From: Doryteuthis pealeii
Lineage: Eukaryota; Mollusca; Cephalopoda; Myopsida; Loliginidae
Reading direction: 5' to 3'
DNA: 64,000 bases
NCBI GenBank assembly: GCA_023376005.1
Contig: CM042152.1
Span: 85,823,856 to 85,887,855, forward strand
Every line of letters begins with the position of its first letter. Position 1 is the stretch's first letter. The position numbers and the translations under genes are program-made. Positions 42,538-54,388 of this stretch are shown in pieces. The notes beneath the pieces are model-generated. The model was not told the origin of the DNA and ran no database searches. It saw only the letters and a program-made list of their open reading frames with translations.

Positions 42538-43022
42538 ATTCCATGTCAAATCATCCAGGCCATGTCACCCACCACCTTCAATTTTTCTGAAATTTTGGAT
42601 TATGTTAAAGTAAGACAATCCCCAAAATTTGAGCTTCCAATTCCAAAAATTGTCCGAGTTATGTCGATTTTTAGCTCTCCAAATTTGGAGGGGGAGGGTG
42701 AAAAATAGCTACTTCTTGTAATCTATTTTTGTCTGTAAAATGAGTTCTAGAGCTTCCTTACTCCTAAAAATTGGTTTATAAAAGCTTTTTGGCCCAAGGA
42801 ATTAAAAGAATGCTATCAAAAACATCTTAAAATTAACCAATTTTAAGTCATTATTGATTTCTGATTTTTTCCTAGCAACATCAATAGGTGGGAAAATTCC
42901 AATGTGGCACTGCATCAATGGCAAAAATATTTTCCTATTATTTTATTGAACATTATTTGTACCAAAAAGATAGGTTGGTTTAATTTTACTTTTTTTCTGG
43001 ATGATTTGATATTGAATTACTC
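42538..43022. mobile_element. Candidate non-autonomous TIR element
   Basis: GATTCCATGTCAAATCATCC at 42538 faces CTGGATGATTTGATATTGAA near 42999-43018 in inverted orientation, matching at about 19 of 23 positions. The interior is non-coding and less repetitive than its surroundings. It lies within a split SINE-B, consistent with insertion there. The target duplication is unresolved. Confidence 0.5.
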
Positions 43023-43041
43023 AAGAATATTATCGTGAAAT

Positions 43042-43443
43042 TGAAGAATAATAAGTTCCAATTACCGTCGAATTGGGAAGACAAGGCAACAAACGGTTGT
43101 AACTCAATACAAACCCGAATAGTCGCTAAGTCTACTGCAGAATGACGGTATTTATAAAACTACACAGTATCATTCAAATCAAGCAGCCAATCAGAACTCA
43201 AGGAATGGAATCACCAAATCACCCAAATTCATGAATGGATCATTCTTGATTTCTATATATACCAACTGTCTTGGACACTGCTTGAGTTGACTTAGTTAGT
43301 CTACTGTTGGTTTGAATAACAGCAGCTAAGTCAACTTAGACTTTGTAGTAGACTTTGCGACTATTCAGGTTTGTATTGAGTTACAACCGTTTGTTGCCTT
43401 GTCTTCCCAATTCGACGGTAATTGGAACTTTGATTATTCTTCA
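43042..43443. mobile_element. Inverted pair of LTR-G1 LTRs, TSD GAAAT
   Basis: The left arm starts TGAAGAATAATAAGTTCCAA and the right arm ends TTTGATTATTCTTCA, being its reverse complement for about 100 bp. The left LTR is nearly complete and the right is truncated, joined near 43300. Perfect duplications GAAAT at 43037-43041 and 43444-43448 show that the back-to-back structure inserted as one piece. Confidence 0.87.
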
Positions 43444-43448
43444 GAAAT

Positions 43449-43510
43449 GAAATGCAAACAGCCTTGTCTAGAATTTGAACTTAGTTTTCTGGTTCCATTT
43501 CCTATGATGA
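43449..43510 (-). repeat. SINE-B head fragment
   Basis: GAAATGCAAACAGCCTTGTC, AGAATTTGAACTTAG (degraded B box) and GGTTCCATTTCCTATGAT correspond to the head side of SINE-B. Confidence 0.6.
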
Positions 43511-43514
43511 TAAG

Positions 43515-44240
43515 TTATGCAAAGTACACCTGTTAATGCAAAGGATGTAGAGTATGTTTTTGAGGCCAACATGCTTGATTGTGGGGATGCATTTGACTCT
43601 AGTATACTTTGTAGATGACAGATTAACTCTTTTGACCCAATACTGCCTGTTCAATATAAATTTGTCAGGACCTTTTCATGATTCAAACAAGAACTATGAT
43701 TATCATATTTGACAGCATATAGGATGCACTTTTTTTCCAAAATTTTGGCTCAAAAAATTGCCCTGCGTCTTATACATCGTAGGTGAAGTTAGAGACCTCC
43801 CGTAAGCCTAGGCTAATCATCTCTATGATGCTCACTAACCTAGCTTACACTCAGTACTTTTACCTATTTTCATGTCCAATGTTTTGTTATTATTATTATC
43901 ATTACTAATACTACTATTATTATCATTATTTATTTTATTATTATTATTATTTCCTGCTATTGAGATGTCTTGTGTATGCTTATTGATTGCCTGTACTGCC
44001 AAATTGCTTTTATACAGTTATGTTTCTGCTTGTGTAATGCACAGCTAAACTGTTTTCAACAATATATGCTTAAATACACAAAAAACTTTTTTTCTTGAAT
44101 CTGACCTGCTGAAATGGGGGTGAGTCTTATATGCTGTCAAATACGGTAATTTGGGAGCAGAGGTTTTCCTTTGCTAGTAATCCTACATTAGTCATCTTGA
44201 ATGGTATTTGAAGGTTTAAATAAAGATATCAGTTGTTTTA
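43515..44240. other. AT-rich DNA, no clear feature
   Basis: ATTATT trinucleotide runs at about 43890-43950. ATTTGACAGCATATAGGATG at 43709 and TCTTATATGCTGTCAAATAC at 44130 form an inverted pair about 430 bp apart, so a small TIR element may span them. Confidence 0.4.
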
Positions 44241-44245
44241 TATAA

Positions 44246-44492
44246 GTAAAGTCGTCGTCAGGGGCGGCCTAATGTCGGTATCAGCTATGCAGCGAGGGAG
44301 TCTATTCCCTTTTCACTAGTACTAGACCAAGGAGTTTATTTTAGCGTCTGAGGTGGAGCGCCACACCTACCATCAGATCCTTACTTTACTGCACAGATCC
44401 CTGTGCTACTCATACGCTGAGTTGGTGAGTGCGGGTATCGAACTAGGAACCTTGTGGTTTCTAGCCAAACGCTCTGCCGACTGAGCTTAACC
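44246..44492 (-). repeat. SINE-A, near full length
   Basis: On the minus strand GGGTTAAGCTCAGTCGGCAG and B box AGTTCGATACCCG head the copy. The body reaches CTGATACCGACATTAGGCC and ends GACGACGACTTTACTT. A single-base insertion lies in the A box region. Confidence 0.87.
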
Positions 44493-44499
44493 CAAACAC

Positions 44500-45685
44500 A
44501 TGAATATTTTCTTTTGGAATTACCAAACTGCCCAGGCTGTAAAATACCTTTATTATATTGTATATTTATTGATAATACATATTCAATGTATAGAATAATT
44601 AATTAGTTATAACTTCTCAGTGGTTTAAGTTTGGTTTAATTTATAGTATAAGAATCATGAATAGCCTCCAGCTTTTTAAAAATCTGAATGAAATGAACGA
44701 TTGCAAATAATAAAACAGTTTATTCTAACATGTAATTTGAATAGAGTTTAATGTTTTCTGGTTAAGTTTTGCACTGTCAGCCGATTGAAAAGTAGAGTAG
44801 TTTGTATCTTCTTAATGGAACCAGATGTGAATGATGGACATTTTGTAATGGAATCTATTTCCATCCTAATAGACGAACAATATATACAAACTGTATTTTG
44901 TGTTAAATGAAAACCTCCAAGTACAAGAGATGATTAAATCACTTAAGGCTGAAAATGGAAATTCATCAATAAAATAATCAAATGATGAGAGAGAAAATGA
45001 ATTCTCTGTTTATCCTTTTGAGATTTAAACTAATTTTGTCCACAAGAAAATATTATTATAGAAAGAAAAATCTAACAACAAAAAGATGTACGTTTTCCTT
45101 CTGTATATGTTTTTTTTTTAAATTGTTGATTCTTTGTGCTCTTGGCATTTATTACTAATAAATTGATAAGGTTTGCAATGAACAATGAATTTCAAATATG
45201 TCTGGAGAAATTGAATTAACAGAATTTTATGTATTAATATTTCCATCAATTCACTTAGCACAAAGATAGATTTTATATCAGAAAAAGATCCACAGCAATT
45301 GTACAGGACTAATAAATAGCAATTAAAGTCATTAATGACTTTACAGCATTTCATTGGCTTGATTGTTTATCTACAAATCTGAGAGTACAATAAACTTTCT
45401 AATTAAAACTATTGCAAACTAAGTAAATTAAAAATACAAAATTTATTTGGAGAATGACAATACAATTTTAACATGTATCTGTTATCTAACTAAAACTACT
45501 GTCTTAAACAGAAAATTAAAGCTTTTTTTTTTTTTAGAATTATTAATATATGCTTTCATTCAAAGAACAAACTAATAATCATTTTTTTAAGAAGCCAGAT
45601 GTTTATAAAGTTTCAGTTTTAGTGTTGGTGAAAGTATGATTTATTACAATTTAGATATGAAATATTCAACTGATTTAGGAGTGGT
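44500..45685. other. AT-rich DNA, no feature seen
   Basis: Homopolymer runs only. Confidence 0.5.
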
Positions 45686-45689
45686 TACA

Positions 45690-45845
45690 TCTGGTTTAGC
45701 TCAGTCGGTAGAGCATACAACTAGGAACCACCAGGTTCCTGGTTTGATACCAGCCCTTGCCAACTCAGTGTATGAGTATCATAGCGACCTGTGCGGTAAA
45801 GTGAGGAGTTGATGCTAATGAAAAGAGGATAGACACCCTTTGCTT
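45690..45845 (+). repeat. SINE-A with internal deletion
   Basis: The head GGTTTAGCTCAGTCGGTAGA and B box GGTTTGATACC are good. The body jumps from GTGAGGAGTTGATG directly to GAAAAGAGGATAGACACCC, losing the GGCGCTCCACC segment. Confidence 0.8.
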
Positions 45846-46280
45846 ATATTAATTTCTTATAAAAGAAGAATTATGTGATCATAAAATGACTTTGAATGCA
45901 AACAAACTTGATTCAATAAAAATAAGGAAAAATAGAAATAAAGTTAAAACTAAGGGTAAATTTGAAATTTAAGGAGTTGACGCTCTATTAGCTGAAAAAG
46001 AGCCCTTAGTTGATCAGGAATGTACTTCAAAAGACATCTACAGATTTATTTTGGGAACTGGTATCAGGATGTTTCCTTACATGCTTAAATTATGTAAGGG
46101 AGTTTTTACAGAACAATCTTGATTCAACACATCTCAGGCATTCTCAATGGATTGAAATCTGGGATGTGTGATGGCCAGAATCTACGTGCTTATATATCTC
46201 TGACTCTGACATGTGCAGTTGTTATGAGACAGTATATGTTGTTCTTGTCACAGGTCATAATGTTTTGGCTCCTCAGTGTA

Positions 46281-46394
<114 letters not shown>

Positions 46395-46949
46395 AGAATT
46401 ACAGGAAGTGAAAAGACCGAATAGATCTTTTTATTGAAAAAAATCGATAAAAAGTATGGCAGCTCATTGTATTCAACAAACACATAAATGCAGCTGTTTA
46501 ACAAGAAAAATATTTTGGAGAACTGCATTTATTAATTTTTTGTTTTTTTCATTTATCAGTAACCTTTCTTAATTTTTTAAATGATAATTTTTTTTTTCAG
46601 AAATAAATGAAATTGTGGAAAGTTTGAAAATTATTTTTACTGGTTGCTTAATTTAAAAAAACGTTGCTATAGTTACCTAAGTTTTTGGTTTTATCTTATG
46701 TGAGTTTTGATTTTGTTGCTGGCAAATTATAAGAACATTTTTTTCCTGTTATTCTAAATGTGATAGGTAAACCAAAAATATTGTAGAATGATTCAACTCA
46801 TATCCTGTCAAATTCCCAAATTAGTAACAATTAGGAAAAAAAAGAAAAAGAAAAAAGCTGTATGAATTATAAAAATAACTTAATTTCAAACTTAGCACTT
46901 GGCATTAAATTTTTCAAAATTAATTTGTAGATAAACTAATATATATATA

Positions 46950-47112
46950 TGTTTACCAACCACTCTGGATGAGTATGATGTGACACAAGGTGAATTCAGT
47001 TTTCCTTCTAGACTGGTTGCTTAACCAAGATTAAAGAGCCCAGTCTGCCCTGCTATTTACCCATAGCTGGAGGGAGAATTGGATTCATACCTTTCCCAAA
47101 GGTATTTGCACC
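46950..47112 (-). repeat. SINE-B partial copy
   Basis: ACCAACCACTCTGGATGAG, GATGTGACACAAGGTGAATT, TTCCTTCTAGACTGGTTGC and CCCATAGCTGGAGGGAGAAT. The head is missing. A second fragment (ACCAACCCCTCCACATGAGT) starts at 47188. Confidence 0.7.
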
Positions 47113-47313
47113 ATTTATTAAGTTTAGCTTAGACTGGCACAAGGACACAAGAAATGATTTAGTGAGATTATTTTGTTTAGTATCTATTTACCAACCCCTC
47201 CACATGAGTAGGATGTGACAGACATGTGCTTGGGACATGAAAGGACCTATCCCTATTGATTTCCTTGAAAAAGTTGAAACTATAAACAGTGCTTCCTATT
47301 GCTACCTCCTTAG

Positions 47314-47535
47314 TGTAGAATAATCAAGCTAAGTTCCAATTACCGTCGAATTGCTAAGACACGGCAACAAGCAGTTGTAACTTAATACGCACCTCTCTTG
47401 CTGCAACCCTACTGCAGAATGACATGAATGGACCATTCTTGATTTCCATAAATACCAACTGTCTTGGACACTGCTTCAGTTGTGCTTAGCCAGTTGCTGT
47501 TGTTCAAACCAACAGTAGACTGACTGACTTCAATA
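47314..47535 (+). mobile_element. LTR-G1 solo LTR with 75-80 bp deletion, TSD CTTAG
   Basis: It reads TGTAGAATAATCAAGCTAAG to GACTGACTGACTTCAATA. The TATA and CCAAT-containing middle, between AGAATGACA and TGAATGGACC, is missing. Perfect duplications CTTAG lie at 47309-47313 and 47536-47540. Confidence 0.88.
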
Positions 47536-47970
47536 CTTAGACAAAATTTAACTTATTTATTGAATGACATACATATTTTTAAAGGTTAAAAAATAGATGG
47601 GCCAAAAAATAATGTTATTAAGAAATAAAAAAAAAAATGAAGATACTTTATTTCAAAATGTCAGAATAACTTAGTTTGACTAAAGGTTCTCTTTGAATAA
47701 ATCTTGTAAGTAAGTTAAGTCGAGTACATAAGTCTTTTCTCATGTCCTGATAGGGTACATCTGAACCAGAATTTGATCCTTCTATTTACGTCAATTTTGA
47801 TTATTGACAAAACAATGCTTTGACTAGAAGAACAATGTCAGGTATATTTATGTAATTAGTGACCAATAAATCATGAAAAATCTGTCCGAGAGAATCTAAC
47901 CAAAAACAAATCAATGTGTTTTCTCAGCTGTAAAGAAGAGTTGAATTCTTCCCAAAAGACCTACATATTA

Positions 47971-48716
47971 GGTTTTATTTTCTTTTGGAGCAATTCTTTT
48001 CAAAATTGTATTGTGTGATGCATTTACAGCTGTATCTTCTATCTTCCTAAAATGGCATCTTGAACTGATTATTAGAAAATAAGCAGCTACACTATTTTTA
48101 AAACTAAAATAAAAAGGAAATTCTTCCCTGATCTAGCCATGTCAGTACTAATGTATGGCTGCACCACTTGGACTTGGTTTTATATTCTTGTTGGATTTTG
48201 TGTAAAGTATTCAACTCTGTTACAAGACTAAAACTAGAGTTTGGTAGGTGGCTTATATGGAGCTTTGGATTGTTCCATTATGAACTCAGGCAAGTTCATT
48301 TCCTGAGTTCTGATTGGCTGTTGGATTTCAGGGTGAGTAAGAACATGGATAAGTACCCACTCTTCAGCCATCACTTTGCATTATGCCAGCAGCATGCAAG
48401 GACTGTATTTAAGTTACAGCTTACCTGTTGTTTTTGTCTACTAACTCGACGGTAGTTAGAACCCCACTGCGACGGTGAGTATCAATTGTTTCTATATTTG
48501 GAGGATAACTTCTACAATTCTCTTTGGAGCAATTCTTTTTCAAAGTTGTGTTGTGTGATGCATTTACAGCTGTGGTGCCTTCTATCTTCCTAAAATGGAA
48601 TCTTGAACTGATTATTAGAAAATAAGCAGCTAACTATTTTTAAAACTAAAATAAAAAGGAAATTCTTCCCTGATCTAGCCATGTCAGTATTAATGTATGG
48701 CTGCACCACATGGACT
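47971..48716. repeat. Tandem duplication of about 205 bp, second unit split by an LTR
   Basis: Unit 1 (47971-48175) runs GGTTTTATTTTCTTTTGGAG to GGCTGCACCACTTGGACTT. Unit 2 starts GGTTTTATATTCT at 48176, is interrupted at 48189 and resumes at 48522 with CTTTGGAGCAATTC, ending at GCACCACATGGACTC. The units differ by a few substitutions and small indels. Each ends in the first codons of the LINE fragment at 48.7 kb. Confidence 0.85.
48189..48516 (-). mobile_element. LTR-G2 solo LTR, TSD ATTCT
   Basis: On the + strand it reads TGTTGGATTTTGTGTAAAGT to GGATAACTTCTACA, 328 bp. Perfect duplications ATTCT lie at 48184-48188 and 48517-48521. Confidence 0.9.
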
Positions 48717-48870
48717 CTAATGAAACGACTGAAGAAAAAGATAGATGGGAACTATACAAGGATGCTATGTGATGGCCGGAACAAACCTTAGAAGCAGCAC
48801 CCTACCAAAAAGCAGCTGTACAACCGCCTACCTTCCATCTCATTTGAAGAGCATAGATGTCATTGCTGTT
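48680..48870 (+). pseudogene. Non-LTR retrotransposon RT-end fragment
   Basis: The translation reads LAMSVLMYGCTTWTL, MKRLKKKIDGNYTRML, then a stop, then KQHPTKKQLYNRLPSIS. It is homologous to the 31 kb fragment (VSVLLYGCTTWTLTRRLENN ... KQHPTRKQLYGHLPPIS). An in-frame TAG and a degraded downstream part show it is dead. Confidence 0.7.
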
Positions 48871-48898
48871 CAGTTATAATAGAATTTTCTAGGGGAAA

Positions 48899-49187
48899 AA
48901 GTGTGTGGTGTGATGGTTAAAGTCATGGGAAATGGAGTCGTCGCCCCGAGTTCAAATCCTGGATGTGGTAATTGCATATCACTTAGCGCCAATACCCTTG
49001 GGAAAGGTATGAATCCTACTCTCCCTCCAGCTATGGATAAATAGTAGGGCAGACTGTGCTCTTTAGCCTTGGTTAGGCAACCGGTCTAGTAAAGGAAAAA
49101 TCTGAATTCAAACCTGTTGAACTCCACTTAAAAAATTGACCTTTATGTCATATCCTGCTCGTGCGGAGGGGTTGGTAAATATATATA
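48899..49187 (+). repeat. SINE-B, near full length
   Basis: The head TGTGGTGTGATGGTTAAAGT (A box) and GAGTTCAAATCCTGG (B box) lie about 45 bp apart. The body is AATACCCTTGGGAAAGGTAT, CTCCCTCCAGCTATGGATAA, GGTTAGGCAACCGGTCTAG and GAATTCAAACCTGTTGAACT, ending GTGCGGAGGGGTTGGTAAAT next to an AT run. Confidence 0.85.
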
Positions 49188-49210
49188 ATAGAATTTACTA
49201 TGATTCATAA

Positions 49211-49470
49211 AAAAGTAAAGTAAAGTCGCCAGTGCGGCCTAAAGTCGGTATCAGCCAGTCAGCAAGGGAGTCTATCCTCTTTTCAATAGTGCTAGACCAA
49301 GGAGATTGTTTTTTGGCGTCTGAGGTGGAGCGCCACACCTATCATCAGCTCCTTACTTTACTGCACAGATCCCTGTGCTACTCATATGCTGAGTTGGCAA
49401 GGACCAGTATCGAACTAGGAATCTTGTGGTTTCTAGCCGAACGCTCTACCGACTGAGCTAACCCGTGTCG
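49211..49470 (-). repeat. SINE-A, full length
   Basis: On the minus strand GGGTTAGCTCAGTCGGTAGA, B box AGTTCGATACTGG, GCCAACTCAGCATATGAGTA and GATGATAGGTGTGGCGCTCC lead to ACTGGCGACTTTACTTTAC. A + strand frame of 74 codons here is spurious. Confidence 0.9.
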
Positions 49471-49474
49471 TGTA

Positions 49475-50440
49475 ATAATCTGGAAATAATTCTTATTAAA
49501 CCAATATAGAGGATGTATTTATCTTTTTAGTGCTTGGCTCAATAATTGTGTAAGCAATTGCCAATGTTTATTAAACAATTCACCAACCATCTTTAAACTT
49601 GTGCAGAAAAACTGTCAAATATTTTTTAAAAGTAGAATTGGAAAAGTCATTTACTGATTGCAAATATCCATTTTCTCTCTTGGGAACTTTCTGAACTGAA
49701 ATCTCTTTCTAGTGCGTCCCATTACGAATCATCTCAATTTTGTACATTCAATTGTTTATCCCAATATGGGAAGAGGAGTATTGGCTGTACTTTGTCTCAC
49801 TCACTATAATCCTATTTAGCTTTAAGCTTCAATTTCCAAAGATTTAATGTTATACTTAGAGGCACATGCCTAGTTATTATATCATATGAGGCAACAGCTT
49901 TCTGCATTAAAATTCAGTTTTATTTTGACAGGTAGTTGTCGTGTCCCATGCTACAGGATTAAACTTGATAAAATTCTGGAAGAGATATAGAATTTTGAAG
50001 ATGTGACTGGCTTTAATTTGATTTGGTAGAAACCTATTAAACATTAAAACTTTCTTCTCATCTGTGTTCACTTTCTTGCTTTAAATTAAATTGAAAAGAC
50101 ATTTTATGTTTTAAAACTTTCACTGAAGAAGCGACTCCATTACATGATAATGATTAAAGATTTAATTGTTTTCTCTCGATCAATGGTGTCCTGAAATCTG
50201 TGATGCTTTTAACACTATCAAATTTTATTTCTGGTAAAGGGTAATGAGAATAATTTTTTTCTTGGAGAATTACTAGTTGATGGTTCTGCCTGGTAACAAG
50301 TTGGAGTTTGGGCTTAGATTTTTTTAAAATAAGGACTTTTAAAGCTTATTTTCAAGGTAAACATATTACTCTTACTATTTCTCTGAATTTTTAGATGTGG
50401 CTTGATAATTTGTATTACTTGTTCTCATCTTAATTGTTCC
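49475..50440. other. AT-rich DNA, no feature seen
   Basis: No shared repeat or coding potential is evident. Confidence 0.5.
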
Positions 50441-50444
50441 GTGA

Positions 50445-50562
50445 TGGCTCCTAATTACGACAAAAAAGTTCTGAAGAAGGCTGGAGGGCATATCAGCTGA
50501 AACGTTGTACAGATAACAATAAAGATGAGGACAATAGTCCGAGTAATCTAAATAATATATAT
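50445..50562 (+). repeat. Dispersed repeat H copy
   Basis: TCTGAAGAAGGCTGGAGGGC, ATATCAGCTGAAACGTTGTA and AGATGAGGACAATAGTCCGA match the minus-strand copy at 290-470. The GAAACGTT core resembles a motif common at the ends of many invertebrate SINEs. Confidence 0.6.
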
Positions 50563-50954
50563 TACCCTTACATGGAAGATTGGAATAATATAATATTTCT
50601 CTTCCAAATTTTTCTCTATCTGATCTTGTACCAAAATAAGCTAAACTTAAAAAATATCAAGACCTACTGATTGGTAATCTTAATTCTTAGAATAAAACCC
50701 AAGGTTGGAAGGATAAAAAAAATAATGATAATCTTCAGGATTACAGAACTTGGTATTCTTGATTATATTGTAATATATTTTTTACTGAAGAAAAGAAACC
50801 AATATTAATTAGTAATAAAAATAGAAAGACTGTGATATAAAGAAGACAGAGAAAAATAGGACTAAAATTATTAGAGAGAGGAGGAGTTCATATAAGTTTT
50901 TTTACAGTGATATTTTTGTATTTTGACTGCTTTTTAATATCATACATACATACA

Positions 50955-51225
50955 TATATATTTACCAACCCCTCTGCACTCGCAGGATGTGACACAAGGT
51001 CAATTTCTTATGCAGAGTTTAACAGGTTTGAATTCAGAGTTTTCCTTCTCCTAGACAGGTTACCTATCCAAGGTTAAAAAGCCCAGTCTGCCCTACTATT
51101 TCCCCATAACTGGAGAGAAAATATATGGATTCATATATTAATGTGAAATACAAACAGATTCGTCCAGGAATTGAACTCAGGTAATTGAGTCCATTTCCTA
51201 TGACTCTAACCATTACACCACATGC
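50955..51225 (-). repeat. SINE-B, near full length
   Basis: On the minus strand TGTGGTGTAATGGTTAGAGT with a B-box-like GAGTTCAATTCCTGG heads the copy. The body lacks the usual ACCTTTGGGAAAGG segment. It ends CTGCGAGTGCAGAGGGGTTG beside a short AT repeat. Confidence 0.82.
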
Positions 51226-51475
51226 TTAGCGTCCACAATAATCAACCGACGTAATTTGCGGTCCAAAAACATAACAGCAAGAAATGTCTTCGCATAAACA
51301 CCAGAAGAACTATTAGCAACCTGATGATGGTGAAATAACCTGAAACCTGGGTAGTTTACTTATGGAAAACAATTATATTTAAAAAATTCAACAAATAATA
51401 AATAAAGCTCCTAAATTTGTGGTTGAGCACTGTGATTTCTTTGTTTAATCCCAAAAAATATTTAAAAAAAAAAAA

Positions 51476-51509
<34 letters not shown>

Positions 51510-51511
51510 AT
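51476..51511. repeat. (TATC)n microsatellite
   Basis: A clean tetranucleotide run. Confidence 0.95.
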
Positions 51512-51514
51512 AGT

Positions 51515-52250
51515 TTTTTTCCCTAGAATTTCTATTTAGTTTAACATTTTAGAAAGTGGAAAATTACAAGAGTGATAGAAAAGGAAAAAGAGACAGCTTC
51601 AAATGATTTTGCTTGAAGGCATCAAATTAATTGGCACCAGTCAGTATGGCAAACTTTCTTGGAATAAAGTTCCACAATTGCATACTGAGAGTTGATGAAA
51701 AAGCCATTCACTTACTTAAGAATGGGAACAATTGTTAGTCATTCATAATAAATAATCCTAAAGATAGGGGGGGGGATGCCATCTAATCTGTTGGATGTTG
51801 TGGGGTTAGAGAAATTGACAATTGTAAATTTGCCAACAGAGAAAAGAAAGGTCAGGTGGCTCAGTCAATAGAGATTCTTGCACTTGAGAGAAACCATCCC
51901 AATGTAATGAAGGTTTTTATTCATTTGAGTTAATTTAATGTAATCAGAAGGGAATGAATTATTTAACTTGTTTGCCAGGAATATCATTGATTGAAACTGA
52001 ATGAGATTCAAAACTCTGAGTTGTAGGAGAGCAATTGTGAAAGAGTCAACATAATTTGTCTTTTTAGGCAAACTGAAGATTTGAGTGACAAGAAGTGGAG
52101 AATTGTTTATTACCATTCAATCATTTGTTGCCAATGAGAATTAGGGTCATGATTAAAATATTTTATTTTGAAAAGTCATTTTGATTTAAAAAAAAAAAAT
52201 GCTTGTCTAGAACAGGATTTCCATGAAGTACTAGTAATATATAAAAAATT
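51515..52250. other. AT-rich DNA, no feature seen
   Basis: CAGGTGGCTCAGTCAATAGA at 51852 resembles a tRNA A box, but no B box follows. Confidence 0.45.
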
Positions 52251-52254
52251 ATAT

Positions 52255-52605
52255 CTAATTGCCCTTATGGCAAGCCCACAACCCCTTTTTATCATATGGG
52301 TGCTAGAAGGCAGTGGCTGTGGGTCTACATGTCCTGGGAATGACGTTAAACTCTATCTGATGGTGAGGTTCCAGTTTTGGAGGTTTGGGGAATGTGGAGC
52401 ACCCCTTCATCACCATTTCTCCCTGGTCCACTCTGACCCGGAGTGGTAGTACCTGTTAGGGTCCCATCTATGGGTTAAATAGAAAAACATGAGTCGATAA
52501 ACAAAATTGTATTATGCATTAAGAATTAATTTATTTCACAACTTTGTCGGCCTTAAATGACTCACTGAGGTTGATATGCCGTAAAACAACAAACCAAACC
52601 AAACC
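52255..52605 (+). repeat. Element D copy
   Basis: It begins CCCTTATGGCAAGCCCACAA, passes GGTGAGGTTCCAGTTTTGGA and GGAGTGGTAGTACCTGTTAG, and ends CACTGAGGTTGATATGCCGT followed by an AAACC-type tail. The 5' part seen at 39.1 and 61.9 kb is missing. Confidence 0.75.
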
Positions 52606-52609
52606 AAAA

Positions 52610-53680
52610 TCAAAAATGATATAGAAACTAGCAAAAGTACCCAGTCCATGACCAGACTTAAAGGACTTTAGGAATAACAGGAAGTGAGAGAGAAATGGGA
52701 AAGAGAGGAGTAAGAGGAAAATAATTTAGAAAAATTCCTTATCAAATAAAAAAAAATTAATAAGAATTCGCATATTATAATGTTTGTTTATTTCAGAAAA
52801 TTTTGTTTTGTTTTTTGTTTACATTAAAAATATCTAAAAAAATGTAAACCTAAACTAGTGAGTGTTTTGAAACATAATTTTATTTTTCCAAAAACTTTTT
52901 TTTGTATATGTAACAATTCAGATTCAAATCTTATTGCTTACTCAGTTAAAGTGAGAAAAAATATTCGTTTAATTTTTTTTTTTTACCCCTAAAAATAGAA
53001 CAATAAGAAGCTAAGAATTAAACATGTCTTTATTTGTAGGTGGAAAGTTTTGCATATTAATTCAAATAAAAATTATTTGTTTATTCTATGAATAGTTAAT
53101 TTCTTTTAAAGTATGCGAGTTACACTGATTAAAAATTAATATATTTTGTTCTAAGTAACAATAACACATGACAAAATTTTAATTCAGTTCTTAATTGTCT
53201 ACTGGATTACAGTAAAAGAAAATGTATTTGTTTTTACTTACTTTTTGTGCTTACTTATGAAGAACTGTGAAGAGTTGCAGAAATCAATTGATTTTTAGTT
53301 ATTGAATCAATAAAAATCAAAAACTAAATTTTATACTTTTTCTTATATTAAAGTTTATGTGCAAATTTAATGCTCAATGACATCTCTTTTCAAAGTTGAC
53401 ATGTACATACCAAAACATATGCAACTCCTTTTATATATGTATATATAGATGTAATACTTACATGCACCATTCAGATAAGATTGAATTTTAGTCATTTGCT
53501 TGATTTTTTTTATTGAACATTTAGATTTAAAAATTACATTTTCAACTCTCCAATCCACCATATTTCTTTGTTTTTTTTTCTCCCCCAACCATTAAGACAT
53601 TGACTTCCAACAAATTGCCAATATATAATTTTTAGGACTTAAATGTAACTGTTCAGTTAAAAATAAAACTGAAGAAAATA
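52610..53680. other. AT-rich DNA, no feature seen
   Basis: Homopolymer runs and AT-rich sequence only. Confidence 0.5.
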
Positions 53681-53689
53681 ACTGAAACT

Positions 53690-53972
53690 TATTGAAGTCA
53701 GTAAGTCTACTGTTGGTTTAAAAAACAGCAGCTAACTAAGTACAACTTAAGCAGTGTCCAAGACAGTTGGTATATATAGAAATCAAGAATGACCCATTCA
53801 TGAATTTGGGTCATTCCATTCCTTGAGTTCTGATTGGCTGCTTGACTGCTTTATTTGAATGACATTGTGGAGTCTTATATATATCCTGTCATTCTGCAGT
53901 AGACTTTGTGACTATTTGGGTTTGTATTTAAGTTACAACCGTAACGGTAATTGGAACTTTAATTATTCTTCA
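53690..53972 (-). mobile_element. LTR-G1 copy with small deletions, no TSD
   Basis: On the + strand it reads TATTGAAGTCAGTAAGTCTA to TTAATTATTCTTCA. The TTTGTTGCCTTGTCTTCCCA segment is deleted between CAACCG and TAACGG. Flanks AAACT and TTATC do not match. Confidence 0.8.
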
Positions 53973-54189
53973 TTATCTGAATCATTAATGTTATTAGAAT
54001 TCCACAGAAATAAAGAAAAAGGAAATTTTCTTTGTTTTGTTATTTTGAATAATTATTTTAATTCTTTTGCTGTAAAGATAGTTCAAGAATATAAGTATTT
54101 GATGGCATATAAGCCCTACCCCCCCTTTTCTCCCTGCCTCTATAAATGGTTAAAATATGTCTGATATAAAAAGTTGATATATATGGTAA

Positions 54190-54388
54190 TGGTTTTCAGG
54201 GTGAGTAAAGATATGGATAAGTACCCACTCTTCAGCCATCAGTCTGCACTATGCCAACAGCATACAAGGACTGTATTTAAGTTACAGCTTGCATGTTGTT
54301 CTTGTCTGCTAACTCGACAGTAGTTAGAATCCCACTGCGACGGTGAGTATTATATTGTTTCTATGATATCTGGGGGATAACTTTTACA
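54190..54388 (-). mobile_element. LTR-G2 partial copy
   Basis: GGTTTTCAGGGTGAGTAAAG, CCACTCTTCAGCCATCA, AAGTTACAGCTTGCATGTTG and GCGACGGTGAGTATTATATT are family sequence, and it ends GGATAACTTTTACA. The first 120 bp or so on the + strand are missing. Confidence 0.75.

Noticed and set aside
49232..49456. 74-codon frame containing RHTYHQLLT
   Set aside because: It is the plus-strand shadow of a minus-strand SINE-A copy.
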